This document shows positions 11,399 through 21,003 of a DNA stretch of 64,000 nucleotides, in pieces. This DNA comes from Zizania palustris (lineage: Eukaryota > Streptophyta > Magnoliopsida > Poales > Poaceae). Under the pieces are notes generated by a model, which was given only the letters and a program-made list of their open reading frames with translations, did no database searches and was not told the DNA's origin. A program made the position numbers and the translations under genes. The stretch lies in NCBI GenBank assembly GCA_019279435.1, contig JAAALK010000286.1:45395068-45459067 (forward strand), written 5' to 3'. Positions within the stretch are counted from its first letter, which is position 1, and each line of letters starts with the position of its first letter.

Positions 11399-13839
11399 AT
11401 GGGGGACCGGGACGCCGCCTACGCCAAGCGCGTGCTGCTCGCCTCCGGCGGCGACGTCATCTCGCGGGGGATCGCCTTCGGCCTCGTCACCCATGGCTGC
11501 AGGTGCGTGCGGACCACCTACCTCGCCCCCTCGCGGCGTCCCTCCCCGCTCTCTCCCTTCTCCGTCGGTCCTCGGCTATATCTCTGATTCGTCTTCGGCG
11601 CTAGCGTGGTTCTGGTCGGCGACGAGGGCGCACTCGCTGGGACGGCGGAGGAGGCGCGGCGCTGCGGGGGCGGAGGGGTCGCGGTGGTGGGGCTTGATCT
11701 CTACGCCTGCGACGAGGCGGCCGTCGACGCGGCGGTGGACAGGGCGTGGCGCTGCTTTGCCGGCCTGGATGCCATTGTGATCTGCTACTCCTACGAGGGT
11801 CGGTACCGAATTTCTACCTGCTATTGCAGTGCTAATTCTTAGTTTGTTCGTTGCTTGCAAGAAATTCCTCCGGCCGGCTTCAATTTCTGCACCTGTAGTC
11901 CAAATCAAAGCACTTTGCCATGCTCCCAAAATCCCATTCCGTTGGCTCTTCGGGTTATTAGCTTGCCACTTAACGCTGCCTACTCTCCTAGTTATTATGG
12001 GCGCATTCATTTCAGCGTGAGTTTGTGGGACAATCAAGTCAATCGTGTTTGTACAAATTGTAGCAATGACTATAACACAATCTTGAAGCTTGTGCCATCC
12101 AACAAAACTGAGCTTTTGTTCTCATTCACTTTAAGTGGTCAATTACTACCTTTCATATACAAATGAGCAGGTGAAGTGCAAGATTGCCTCAATATAAGTG
12201 AAGATGAGTTCAACAAGACCATGAAAGTGAATGTAATGACACCTTGGTTTCTAGTAAAGGCAATTGCCAAGAAGTTCCGGGACTCGGAATCTAGTTCTGG
12301 TGGGTCTGTTGTGTTCTTAACTCAGATTATTGGCGCTGAAAGAGGATTGTATCCTGGTGCCGCAGCATATGGTACAAGTTTGGGTGCTATTCACCAATTG
12401 GTCCGGGTAAGCGTTCTTCTTTTCTAGGGCTGCTGCTAGGAGCTTGGTACTAGTGTTCTTCTTTCATCATTGTGCGTTATTCATGCCTTCTCAATGCCTA
12501 ACTCAAAGCCTGAAAATAAATGTAAATTTGCAATGCTAGTGAAATGCATAAATACATAAACTAGTTGTATTGTTAGTTCTCCACTTAATACCCTTCTGCT
12601 AGAATTTTGGGATAGAGCTATATGAATATTTCAGAAATTCTTAAATAAATCTCAAAGGCTTTTCGGACTCGACATTCGGCATTGCCGAGTGCCGAATTTG
12701 TACCAAGACTCGGGAGTTGGGGTCAGCACTGTCGAGTGCTTGATCCAAGTCAGGACTCAGGAGTCAGAGGTCGGCTTACCGAGCCCGACCACGTATTCTC
12801 GGAATCTGACTCCTTGCCTTATGAGGACATGGTCTTTCCTTTTCTTGTTCTGATTCTTTGGGATCGTTTTCTTGTTCCGATTCTTTGGGATCGTGGTGAA
12901 GTTTACGGGATATGGTTATATGAAAACTGATTTGATTACGATCATGATCGCGATATGAGATCTGGTTGATCCTATATAAATACTCGTAAATCTGGCTAAA
13001 TCATTTATATGAGAATCATAACAGAACCATGCTAGGGTTCTAGTTGTTCATTCTCCTTGTTGTGTTGTCGTCGTAGTTTACTCTATTCCGTTCATTGGCG
13101 TGCACCGAGAACGGGAGAGCAGGTCTTCGAAATCTGTCGTCCTTATGATCCTGCACCAAGAGAGGCCGAATAAGGTTTTTGGGAAGCGCTCCACGTAACT
13201 GCTTAAGTTTGTTATCACAGTGTGTCTTCCGTCTATATCTATCATCGGTCGTCGTCGGGTGTTGCCAAAGTAGGAGTACTTCTGCACCAACTGCAGATTC
13301 ATCTTCGGCAACCGTATAACATGTGGTTTATTTTTCTGTACGGTTTTTAATCATACTTTGCGAAAACATAATTACTGTGTTTTGCGAAAACATAATTACT
13401 ATGTTCATGCTAAATCTAGTAAATACCATGAATTATCTTATTTAGAAATTAGTCGTGAAATCACCTAATATTCCAATGCCAGATTCAGTTAACAATTGTG
13501 CATGGATGTAATTGGTTTCGATTGAGTAGTATTCAGAATTAATGTTTGTTCTTGCCTCAGCTCTCAGCAATGGAGCTCGGAAAGCACAAGGTCAGAGTGA
13601 ACGCAGTCTGCCGCGGGCTGCACCTGCTCGACAAGTTCCCGGTGTCCGTGGGGAAAGAGAAGGCGGAGAAGGCAACGGGGGATGTGATGCCCCTGCGGCG
13701 ATGGCTGGACCCGGAGAAGGACCTGGCGTCCACCGTGCTGTACCTGGTCGGAGACGAGTCTCGCTACATGACGGGCACCACCGTCTACGTGGATGGCGCC
13801 CAGTCCATCGTGCGCCCACGCATGCGCTCCTTCATGTAG
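11399..13839 (+). CDS. Atypical short-chain dehydrogenase/reductase (SDR), copy 1
   Basis: Four exons by frame and GT/AG: 11399-11502, 11605-11798, 12171-12406, 13561-13839, giving 270 residues, a normal SDR length. The order of a Rossmann SDR is recognisable: N-terminal nucleotide-binding strand (RVLLASGGDVISRGIA), a VVLVGDEG second strand, the helix DEFNKTMKVNVMTPWFLVKA, the strand GGSVVFLTQI, a YPGAAAYGTSLGAIHQL helix, and the C-terminal half ending RYMTGTTVYVDGAQS. The canonical TGxxxGxG, NNAG and YxxxK signatures are degraded; the lysine position is leucine. Catalysis is therefore doubtful, though plant SDRs of this divergent type do exist. Intron 3 contains an LTR-like fragment. Copy 2 differs by three residues seen (F/S, Y/D, N/K). 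Substrate unknown. Confidence 0.85.
12661..13320 (+). mobile_element. Probable solo-LTR-like fragment in SDR intron 3, copy 1
   Basis: Distinct block inside a long intron. It has a repeated GATTCTTTGGGATCGT unit, then a TATATAAATA promoter-like element near 12973, a transcribed-leader-like stretch and the text of an R-U5 region. No convincing target-site duplication or TG/CA ends were found. Copy 2 has the equivalent at about 51852-52510, so it predates the copies. A short tandem (TTTGCGAAAACATAATTACT, twice) follows at about 13360-13402. Confidence 0.35.
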
Positions 13840-14043
13840 AACTAGAAGTAGAGCTATCATATCACTGCACCAACCTGGCCGCCTCAAGGACATATACGTA
13901 CTTCTACTTGCTTAATTACTTTCGATGCACAAATAAAAAAATTTTATTTTTAATATATTTTATCTATCATTTTATAATATTAATTTCTTATTAACTAAAA
14001 TTATTTTTGCTTTTTACTATCGTCACTAATTTTTAGCCATGAT

Positions 14044-14270
14044 CACGTTGAATATTAGACACTAATTAAAAAGATGATAAAACTAATTGCAGAAACTCTA
14101 CATTAATTCGCGAGACGAATCTATTAAGATTAATTGATCTATCATTAGCACATGTTTACTGTAGTACCACATTGTCAAATCATGAACTAATTAGGTTTAA
14201 TAGATTCGTCTCACAAACTAGTCCTTATTCACGTATTTAATTTTATAATTAGTTTATATTTGATCCTTCT
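14044..14270. mobile_element. Fold-back MITE remnant, copy 1
   Basis: The inverted pair GAGACGAATCTATTAA (about 14113) and TTAATAGATTCGTCTC (about 14198) brackets a short loop, with AT-rich arms. It matches the layout of a common grass MITE. Copy 2 (53222-53430) has lost roughly 30 bp from the loop. Confidence 0.5.
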
Positions 14271-14272
14271 AA

Positions 14273-14484
14273 GAGTATCTTCAATGGTTGGCTATTTCAC
14301 CAGCTACATTCACTCTTTTTTCTATGTGGATAGAAAATGTGGAGAAAAAGAGAATAGCTAGCGACGAGCTAATAAATATGAGATTTCACGTATTTTAAGA
14401 AAATGTGGTGAGATAAATTATTATTTTTATTTTTCTCTCAGCTCCACATCAGTTAGCTATTTGAGATAACCATTATAGATGCTC
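14273..14484. mobile_element. Tourist-like MITE A, copy 1
   Basis: Starts GAGTATCTTCAATGG and ends ATTATAGATGCTC, with a TAA target duplication on both sides (14270-14272, 14485-14487). The internal GCTATTTCACCAGCTA and TTAGCTATTTGAG arms are inverted partners. It lacks about 29 bp that copy 2 retains. Confidence 0.7.
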
Positions 14485-14533
14485 TAATGTAACCTTGTGA
14501 TCCAAACAAATTAAACGAGACCTTATGATTTTA

Positions 14534-14774
14534 GAGCATCTCCAATTGTTGTCTATTTCACTAGCTATATTCATTCTCTTTCCTACATGGATAGAAGATA
14601 TTGGGAAAAAGAGAATAGCTAGCGACGAGCTAATAGATAGGAGATTTCACGTATTTCAAGAAATTGAGTATATTACGTGTGGGACCAAGTACTAGTGGTA
14701 AAATAAATTATTATTTTTATTCTTCTCTCAGTTTCTTATCAGCTAGCTATTTGAGACAATCATCGTGGATGCTT
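14534..14774. mobile_element. Tourist-like MITE B, copy 1
   Basis: Same family as MITE A. Starts GAGCATCTCCAATTG; the right end is eroded (GATGCTT here, GATGCTC in copy 2). The left flank is TTA. Two related MITEs side by side suggest a preferred insertion neighbourhood. Confidence 0.65.
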
Positions 14775-14903
14775 TTGTCGCTATGTTTGCCTCGATATCT
14801 TCCCATTCAAGGTCCAATCATACAAGCCGACAACTACAAATGAAGCTATATATGTATGTATACGTACGTCCGTTTACGAGGATGAGAGCTAGTTGAGAGG
14901 TGA

Positions 14904-17008
14904 TCAATGGATGCAGGCACCGGGGACCGTCCATTTGGCCGCCGGCCTGGCCCAGTGAGGCATCCTGGTGTAGTTGTTCCAGTCATGGAGCACGGTCCTG
15001 AGGTCACGGAGCTTGGGGGCGAGGCCGACGCAGCAGTTGGCGTGCATGGTGCAGACCTTGCCGAGGTCCTTGCCGTAGCTGCAGAAGCCGGCGATGTAGG
15101 CGGTGTCCAGGTACTGCACCTTGAGCCGCAGCCTCTTCACCATCTCCTCCTTGATCCGGTTGAACACCGGCTGCTCGTTCATGCCGGGGTACCTGCTCCT
15201 CGACTCGTGCCACTCCTTGGTCATGGCGATCGTCCTCTCGTTCGGCTTCACGTAGAAGAAGCCCGTGTTCGGGAAGCTGTTCATGTTGTCGGGGTCGCCC
15301 ATGTACACGTCGCTCGAGATGGCCATGTCCGCGTACACCGTCACGTGCTTCAATGGGTTCCGGAGCCACATGATGTCAACGTCCTGACACGATCCATCCA
15401 CTTTACATTATTCTAACTTAATTGTTTTTCCTTGTGTCTCCAATTAAAATACAAATTAACACGAGACGTGTTAGATATCAATAATGCTTCGTTGTTAGAC
15501 ATCACTCAGTGAAAAATATTTCATCTTATTGTCAAAAAAATGTTTTAAACAGACAAAACATTCAACTATATAAAACAATCTTGTCGTTATCTTTTCAGTA
15601 GTTAAAACTCAATATTTCATATGTATGAGTAAAATGTTTTTGTGCGTGGGATTTGACCATGCATGTTTCGATTTATTTATTTTACTGAAATGTTTTTTTA
15701 TGAACCGATGAAACATTATTTACTGAGTATTGAAATATCGTTCGATTTTTTTAAACAAATTAGGACGTATATCCATATACATGTATACTAGTTAGGGATA
15801 TTTTTGGATATGATGTGATTTGGATCGATAGTACTTACGGTGAAGAGGAAGTTGTAGCCGAGCTGGAGGATGCGGCGCTGGAGCTTGAGCTTGCTCCAGA
15901 CGAGCTCCAGGTAGTCCTTGGAGAGGAAGAACTTCTCGGAGGTGAAGTCGATGCCGGCCATGGTGTAGAGGTAGCAATGCGGGTGGACTTCCCGGCAGCG
16001 GGCGAGCGCCGTGGGGTCCATGGCCACGATGAGGACGTGGCGGAGGAGCTCCGTCGTGCCGTCGCCGACGCGGAAGCTCTCCAGGAAGAGGTCCAGCAGC
16101 GAGTTGGGCGCCGCGAACGCGTGGTTCACGCACGTGATGATCACCGTCCGGTCGTCCGTCGCCGCCCGCGCCACCGCCGCCGCCAACCCCCGGAATTCTC
16201 CCGCCTGCCGCCACACAACAACACCATCATATCCATCAGTGCCGCGCGCCGCGTGTACAGCTGAACAGCTCAGTAGCTTCAACGATTAACAGAGATAAAC
16301 CAGTTGATTGATTTGTCGATCCGATCGACTAGTTCTTGGCTTCTTGTCACTTCTTTAATTGACATCACCGTATAAATTCAATGCTCGCAGATTTTAGCAG
16401 AGCATGTCTGAAAATGCCAATATTTACTTCTATATATCCTTTTGGAAAAACAAGAAATTTGAGGTGCCGCTCTGTTTTTGCTCTGGCTTTTTTTCTGAAT
16501 TATCTGAACGGCAATTAGAGAACAATTGCGCGGCGCAGAGCTGATCACCGATTGATGAACGGATCAGAGCTCAAGAGGAAGTAGCATAGCAACTGAATTA
16601 AGCACGCCAAATCGATGAATTACTGACCTCTTCTTCAGGATCTTTGCTTGGAAGATGGTCAGCGGCTAATGGTGGAGAGGCGGCGGCGGCGGCAGCAGCA
16701 GCAGGAGGAGGAGGAGGAGGAGGCTTGGCAGTGGTGTTAGAGTCTCCGCGAGCAGCTGCCGCTCCACGATCCTCGGTCGGCGCCGGTGCCAGCGCCGGCG
16801 CCGGCGTCGTTCCGTTGCTGCAGTGCGGCAGGTCTCTCCAGCGGCCGGAGATCAGTTGCACCGGCGCCCTGCTGGCAGCTGAGCGGCTGTACTCCGGCAT
16901 CTGGTACTGGAAGAGCAGCACGACGGTGAGCGTCGCGACGGAGCCGAGCACGAAGGACGCCGCCTGCCGGCCCGTGGCCTCCCCGGCGACGTGCAGCTTG
17001 GACGCCAT
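14904..17008 (-). CDS. Golgi-type putative glycosyltransferase (Nucleotid_trans family), copy 1
   Basis: Three exons on the minus strand, all phase 0: 16628-17008, 15839-16204, 14904-15383; 408 residues. It is a type II membrane protein: short basic N-terminus, hydrophobic span at about residues 16-35 (ASFVLGSVATLTVVLLFQY), then a Pro/Ala-rich stem to about 127. The catalytic part starts at AGEFRGLAAAVAR. Exon 2 ends in LGYNFLFT and exon 3 opens with DVDIMWLRNP, so the splice junction falls just before the metal-binding DxD (D250/D252). This fits the plant nucleotide-diphospho-sugar transferase family PF03407 (GT77-like, At4g15970 type). The acceptor is unknown; cell-wall or glycoprotein glycans are likely. 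A TATA lies at 17143-17150. Confidence 0.88.
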
Positions 17009-17142
17009 GGAATGGACGATCGATCGATGTACTATGCTTATGGTAAAGTGTTAACTACTTAACTGCGCACGTTGCCCTTGAGATCGAGTGCTCATATCGA
17101 TGGACCGACGACGACGACGACTCTACCTTATTACGGCGCATC

Positions 17143-17150
17143 TATATATA
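17143..17150 (-). promoter_or_regulatory. TATA box of the copy 1 glycosyltransferase
   Basis: TATATATA on the minus strand, about 135 bp upstream of the ATG at 17008. The corresponding bases are missing in copy 2 (around 56350). Confidence 0.5.
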
Positions 17151-17419
17151 ATACTCCATTCCATTCGTTTTAATATATATTAATCTTTCGACTTACTAGT
17201 TGACCGCCGGTACATTACAATGTAAAAATATACAACATTAAAAATATTACGCAAATAAAGATGAGCAGAGCTAAAGTTAGAAAATTTTGGTTTGTTGTGA
17301 GTCTGTGAGAAAGAGTGATGGTAACCATCATCTTATCATCTTTTGTTGGTACTAGATTGCTATATTTGAGACAAATTTAATGTTAAAAAACGCTATATTT
17401 TAAAACCAAAGGTGTAATA

Positions 17420-17720
17420 TATTAGGAAATTTAGATCCGTGCCATTATAATTTTGTGATTTTATAGAAATACCATTACAATTCATGTATTTAGATTCATG
17501 TCATTACAAATTCAGAGAACTCCGAACTATACCATTATAAATTTAGAGAATTCTAAAATATGCCATTATAATTTTAGAGAAATCTAAAATATGTCATTAG
17601 ATTTTGTGAGAGCTGCAATTCCGGAATGACATATATCTAAATAGGTGAATTATAGTAACAAAGTTCCAAAGCACGGTAATTGTAATAACATATATCTAAA
17701 AAACCATAATATAAATGCAT
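17420..17720. repeat. Degenerate short tandem repeats, copy 1
   Basis: Several imperfect ~35-40 bp units built on ACCATTATAAATTTAGAG / AATTCTAAAATATGCC. The copy 2 equivalent is at about 56690-56960. Confidence 0.5.
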
Positions 17721-17732
17721 GTATATTTATAT

Positions 17733-17862
17733 TTTTTTTGAAATAGGCCACATGGACCCGATCTTGTTTGAAGGCCATGGATGTATCGGGATGTGAACGA
17801 GAACTTCCCAGGAGGTCACCCAACCTGGTACTACTCCCCTCTCCCGCCTGAACACGCTTAAC
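17733..17862 (-). mobile_element. 5S-rRNA-derived retroposed fragment, private to copy 1
   Basis: On the minus strand, 17862 to about 17788 reads like the 3' two thirds of plant 5S rRNA: GTTAAGCGTG, a GTAGTACCAGGTTGGGTGAC block and CCTCCTGGGAAGTTCTCG. This covers the internal Pol III box A, intermediate element and box C. About 50 bp of unrelated tail and an A-run (the T-run 17732-17739 on +) follow. Copy 2 lacks the block entirely (around 56983-57000). The structure resembles a 5S-headed SINE or a Cassandra-type fragment. Not a functional 5S gene: the first ~50 nt are missing and there are mismatches. Confidence 0.65.
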
Positions 17863-18209
17863 AATTTGTAATATAAGAAATTATAGACAGTTTTTTGTTT
17901 TTTTCTATCATATTGTTTTGTTAAATAAAACTGATTAAAATACAAGTTCAAAACAAAGTATTTAAAGAGGTAAAAACGAAACAAAGTTGAATGGCTATGA
18001 AGTCTCGAGAGAGTATGCGAGGAATAAGAGGTAATAGTAAGTATAATAAGTATGTAGATCGATGGATGTTTGCAATTATTAACTTGGTGTGTGGTATATG
18101 CATTGCTAGCTGCCCTGCATTTTGCTTCCCTTATTAAATACTAGCGAGATCGACGACGACGCAGCTAGCTGTACTGATACCAAACTCAATTCCCTTCTTC
18201 TACCGCAAG

Positions 18210-18688
18210 TAGGGACGACAACGTGTCCGAAACCACGGAATTTTATGAAAACTCGTCCACGGAAGTAAACTCACGAACGAAACCCATGTAAATCTAAACC
18301 TATGAAATCCGTGAGATCAAACCAAACCTAAATCCGATGGGTAATCCATGGATTTAGTTTATACTATGTATAAATTACATTACAATATAAATATAATTAA
18401 AAATTCACAACAAATAGGATATTATCATGTTAGATACATAATTTCAAATAATAAAATCACTCAACATATCTCAACATAATATTATCATATAAAATGAATA
18501 AATAATGGGATGAACTCTATATAATTTTAAGTAATCGGGTAAATCCCCAAAACCGACGGGTTTAAATCTAAACCCAAACTTGACCCAAAATTAAACGGTT
18601 ACCTGAACCCGTGAACCTGCGGACACAAAACCAAACCTAAACTCGTGCCCGTCCAGTCGGGTACGTACGGATAAAACCGCCATTCCTA
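18210..18688. mobile_element. Old hAT-like element, copy 1
   Basis: Starts TAGGGACGACAACG and ends with the mirror of TAGGAATGGCGG, a terminus type common to plant hAT families. GGGTA/TACCC-type subterminal repeats lie inside. The putative 8 bp duplication is badly eroded (ACCGCAAG versus ACTAGAAG). AT-rich interior, no transposase. Copy 2 version at 57340-57813. Confidence 0.6.
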
Positions 18689-19200
18689 ACTAGAAGTCTT
18701 AATTATATTTTCCTTGTCTAATTCTTTCCCACGAAATCATGACGGTATCATCGCATCATTCTTCTCATCATTTCAGGAAAAATAAAAAAATAGATTAAAG
18801 TTAAGGGTGTCCAACTATTTTTCCTGACACTATTAGAACAATATCGACCCTCCACAACGTCTTAGTCTATTTATTAGACTGTGTATAGAAAATAATATGA
18901 CGTGAAAATGAATTGAAATTAAAGAAGAGAGAATAAAAATGAGCAAATTATATCTTAAGTAAGACATTATGTAAAAATTTAGGGATATAAAGTGATCGGA
19001 TAAAAGGAGAGAAGAATAACAAAGGTATAAAAAATTACAGCGAGCATGCACTAAGAAATCAGAACTGGAAAGATGGTTTTTATCTATACAAGTGTTTAGA
19101 TTTATTAATTTATAGATAAATTTATACAAGTCTAAAACTAAAGTGATTTATATTTTAAAACGGACGTAGTAAATTCAACCTAAACAGGTGTACCGGTGAT

Positions 19201-19202
<2 letters not shown>
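18689..19202. other. AT-rich intergenic DNA
   Basis: No gene recognised. In copy 2 this block contains an extra repeated stretch around TAAAATGAGTAAATTATATC. Confidence 0.4.

Positions 19203-19237
<35 letters not shown>
19203..19237. repeat. (TA)n microsatellite at the end of copy 1
   Basis: About 17 AT dinucleotides. The MULE terminal repeat starts directly at 19238. The same microsatellite sits at the same relative place in copy 2 (58422-58458). Confidence 0.95.
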
Positions 19238-19239
<2 letters not shown>

Positions 19240-19370
19240 TATTATACACCTAGGGTGTATAATAGCTATTATACACCGGCTGACCAACCGAGTCAAATGT
19301 AAGCAGCATGCAGCCCGATTGGCATAGCGTGGCATTTAATTGGAGCATGCAGCCCGCAGACAGATACAAC

Positions 19371-19860
19371 CCATTATTTGGCGCCCCATCGTGGAGACCG
19401 AGGACTAACAGCGACCGAAGCTTTTTCCCCTCTTCCGCAGTTGAGACGGCGACACCTGCATTCAATCCTTGTGCCCCTATTCCCGACAACCGTCTTCTGG
19501 CTAAATCGCGAGCGCGTCGGCGGCGAAGGTGAAGGCGACGATGACGGGCTCAGCGACGACGAAGGCAGGTGCGTTCCCAAACATTTCGAAGATTAGGGCT
19601 GTTTTATCCACCACGAGCGCGTCTGCGACCGCGACGACGACGACCCATTAACTGGCGCCCCATCGTGGAGACCGAGGACTAACCGCGACCGATGCTTTTT
19701 CCCCTCTTTCGCAGTTGAGGCGGGTGACACCTGCATTCAATCATTGTGCCCCTCTCCCCGACAACCGTCTTCTGGCTAGATCGCGAGCGCGTCGGCAGTG
19801 AAGGTGAAGGCGACGGAGACAATAGCGACGGCGACGGCCTCAGTGACGACGAAGGCATTC
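19371..19860. repeat. 274 bp tandem duplication near the MULE end
   Basis: The block beginning GGCGCCCCATCGTGGAGACC at 19380 repeats from 19654 with a few substitutions. It is GC-rich and probably lies in the 5' leader of the Ulp1 gene. Confidence 0.85.
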
Positions 19861-19974
19861 TGCAATACCTAGGTTTGAGTTATACACGTTTGAGTTAGCA
19901 TTCTGCAATACCTAGGTTTTGTTGCTGCTGGACTTGCATCTATATGGTTTATAGTCTGTGTTTGTTTGTGTGAA

Positions 19975-20510
19975 TATTTTAATAAGCGTCCTTGTTGTTA
20001 ATTTAGAGTACATCTCGTGTAGGGAGTGGTGATTTTTCATTGTGTGCATCCTGTGTTTATTGTTTTTTCTTACTGAAGAAGTAGTGTTTGGTATGGCCGT
20101 TGGTGATTTTTAGTCAGAAGTCTATTCACGCATATGTGTTAATAAGCGTCTGTTTTTTGGTATGGAGTACATTTTTGTAGGGGGGTGATTTTTTTAGTAG
20201 GGCTAACATGGGTTTATTGTTTTTTTCACTGAAGAGGTAGTGTTCGGCATGGCTGTTGTTATATTTAGTCAGTAGTTTATTCTGTTTATTGTTTTTTCAA
20301 TGAAGAAGTAGTGTTCGGCATGGTTGTTGGGGATATTTAGTCAGTAGTTTATTCACTTATATGTGGTAATAAGCGTTTGGTTTATTGGCTTGGAGTACAT
20401 TTTCATGTAGGGGGTGATTTTTTTATTACGCTTAATCTGTGTTTATTGGTTTTTCATTGAAGAAGTAGTGTTCGGTCTCGCTGATGGTGATATTTAGTCA
20501 GTAGTCATAC
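19975..20510. repeat. Imperfect ~100-170 bp tandem repeats
   Basis: Three to four degenerate units containing GGGGTGATTTTT, GTTTATTGTTTTTTC, GAAGAAGTAGTGTTCGG and ATATTTAGTCAGTAGT in order. They are located between the GC-rich repeats and the first Ulp1 exon. Confidence 0.75.
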
Positions 20511-21003
20511 TCAATAGTTGCGTTCAACAACATACTAGTTACTAGAGTATAGACATAATTACAAGTGACGATGATGTCACATGGTTGCGATGGTGACATT
20601 ATAAATGGTGACTTCTGGACATGTGAATGTCTTCGCGTTAATTGTCTGTTTTTGTATTACATGGTTGGCTAGGGTTGGCGGGATGTTTTAAATATGTTGG
20701 TAATGTTTTGTGTAGTAGTTACCATATTTTTTAGGTTTAATGTTTGTTATATATGATATACTTTCCGTGTACTATATTTCTTGCGAAGGGTTTTAATATG
20801 TCTTGATGTTGAGTTGTGGAGTACAAGTGGGAAAGGGGATGAGTTACAGTAGGGTTAATATTTTTATTTTTTTCAATCTAATTGGTCAGCTTTTTATCGC
20901 ATATGATACGATGTATTTTTTATTGGCATTAGGGTGTGTTATTTTTTGTTTTAAAGAATTGTTTACCTTTTTTAATTGTGCAGGATAAGTTCTACCTGAA
21001 ATC

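Larger units (their letters stand above)
4203..19237. repeat. Large duplicated segment, copy 1
   Basis: Collinear with 27273-58458. Shared contents in order are a Harbinger MITE, a small minus-strand ORF with TATA box, an SDR gene, a pair of Tourist-like MITEs, a glycosyltransferase gene, an old hAT and a terminal (TA)n run. Private to this copy are a hAT at 8805-9575 and a 5S-rRNA-like insert at 17733-17862. It has empty target sites where copy 2 carries a hAT (9630-9637) and a retrotransposon (10416-10420). By eye, divergence ranges from well under 1% (5.8-7.0 kb, glycosyltransferase exons) to about 2% (9.6-11 kb) to about 10% (glycosyltransferase intron 2). Confidence 0.95.

Noticed and set aside
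15004..15416. Long GC-rich frames antisense and out of frame to the glycosyltransferase exons
   Set aside because: Typical shadows in GC-rich grass exons. Splice sites, DxD placement and the family match all support the minus-strand model.
17788..17862. A functional 5S rRNA gene
   Set aside because: The first ~50 nt are missing and there are several mismatches in conserved positions.
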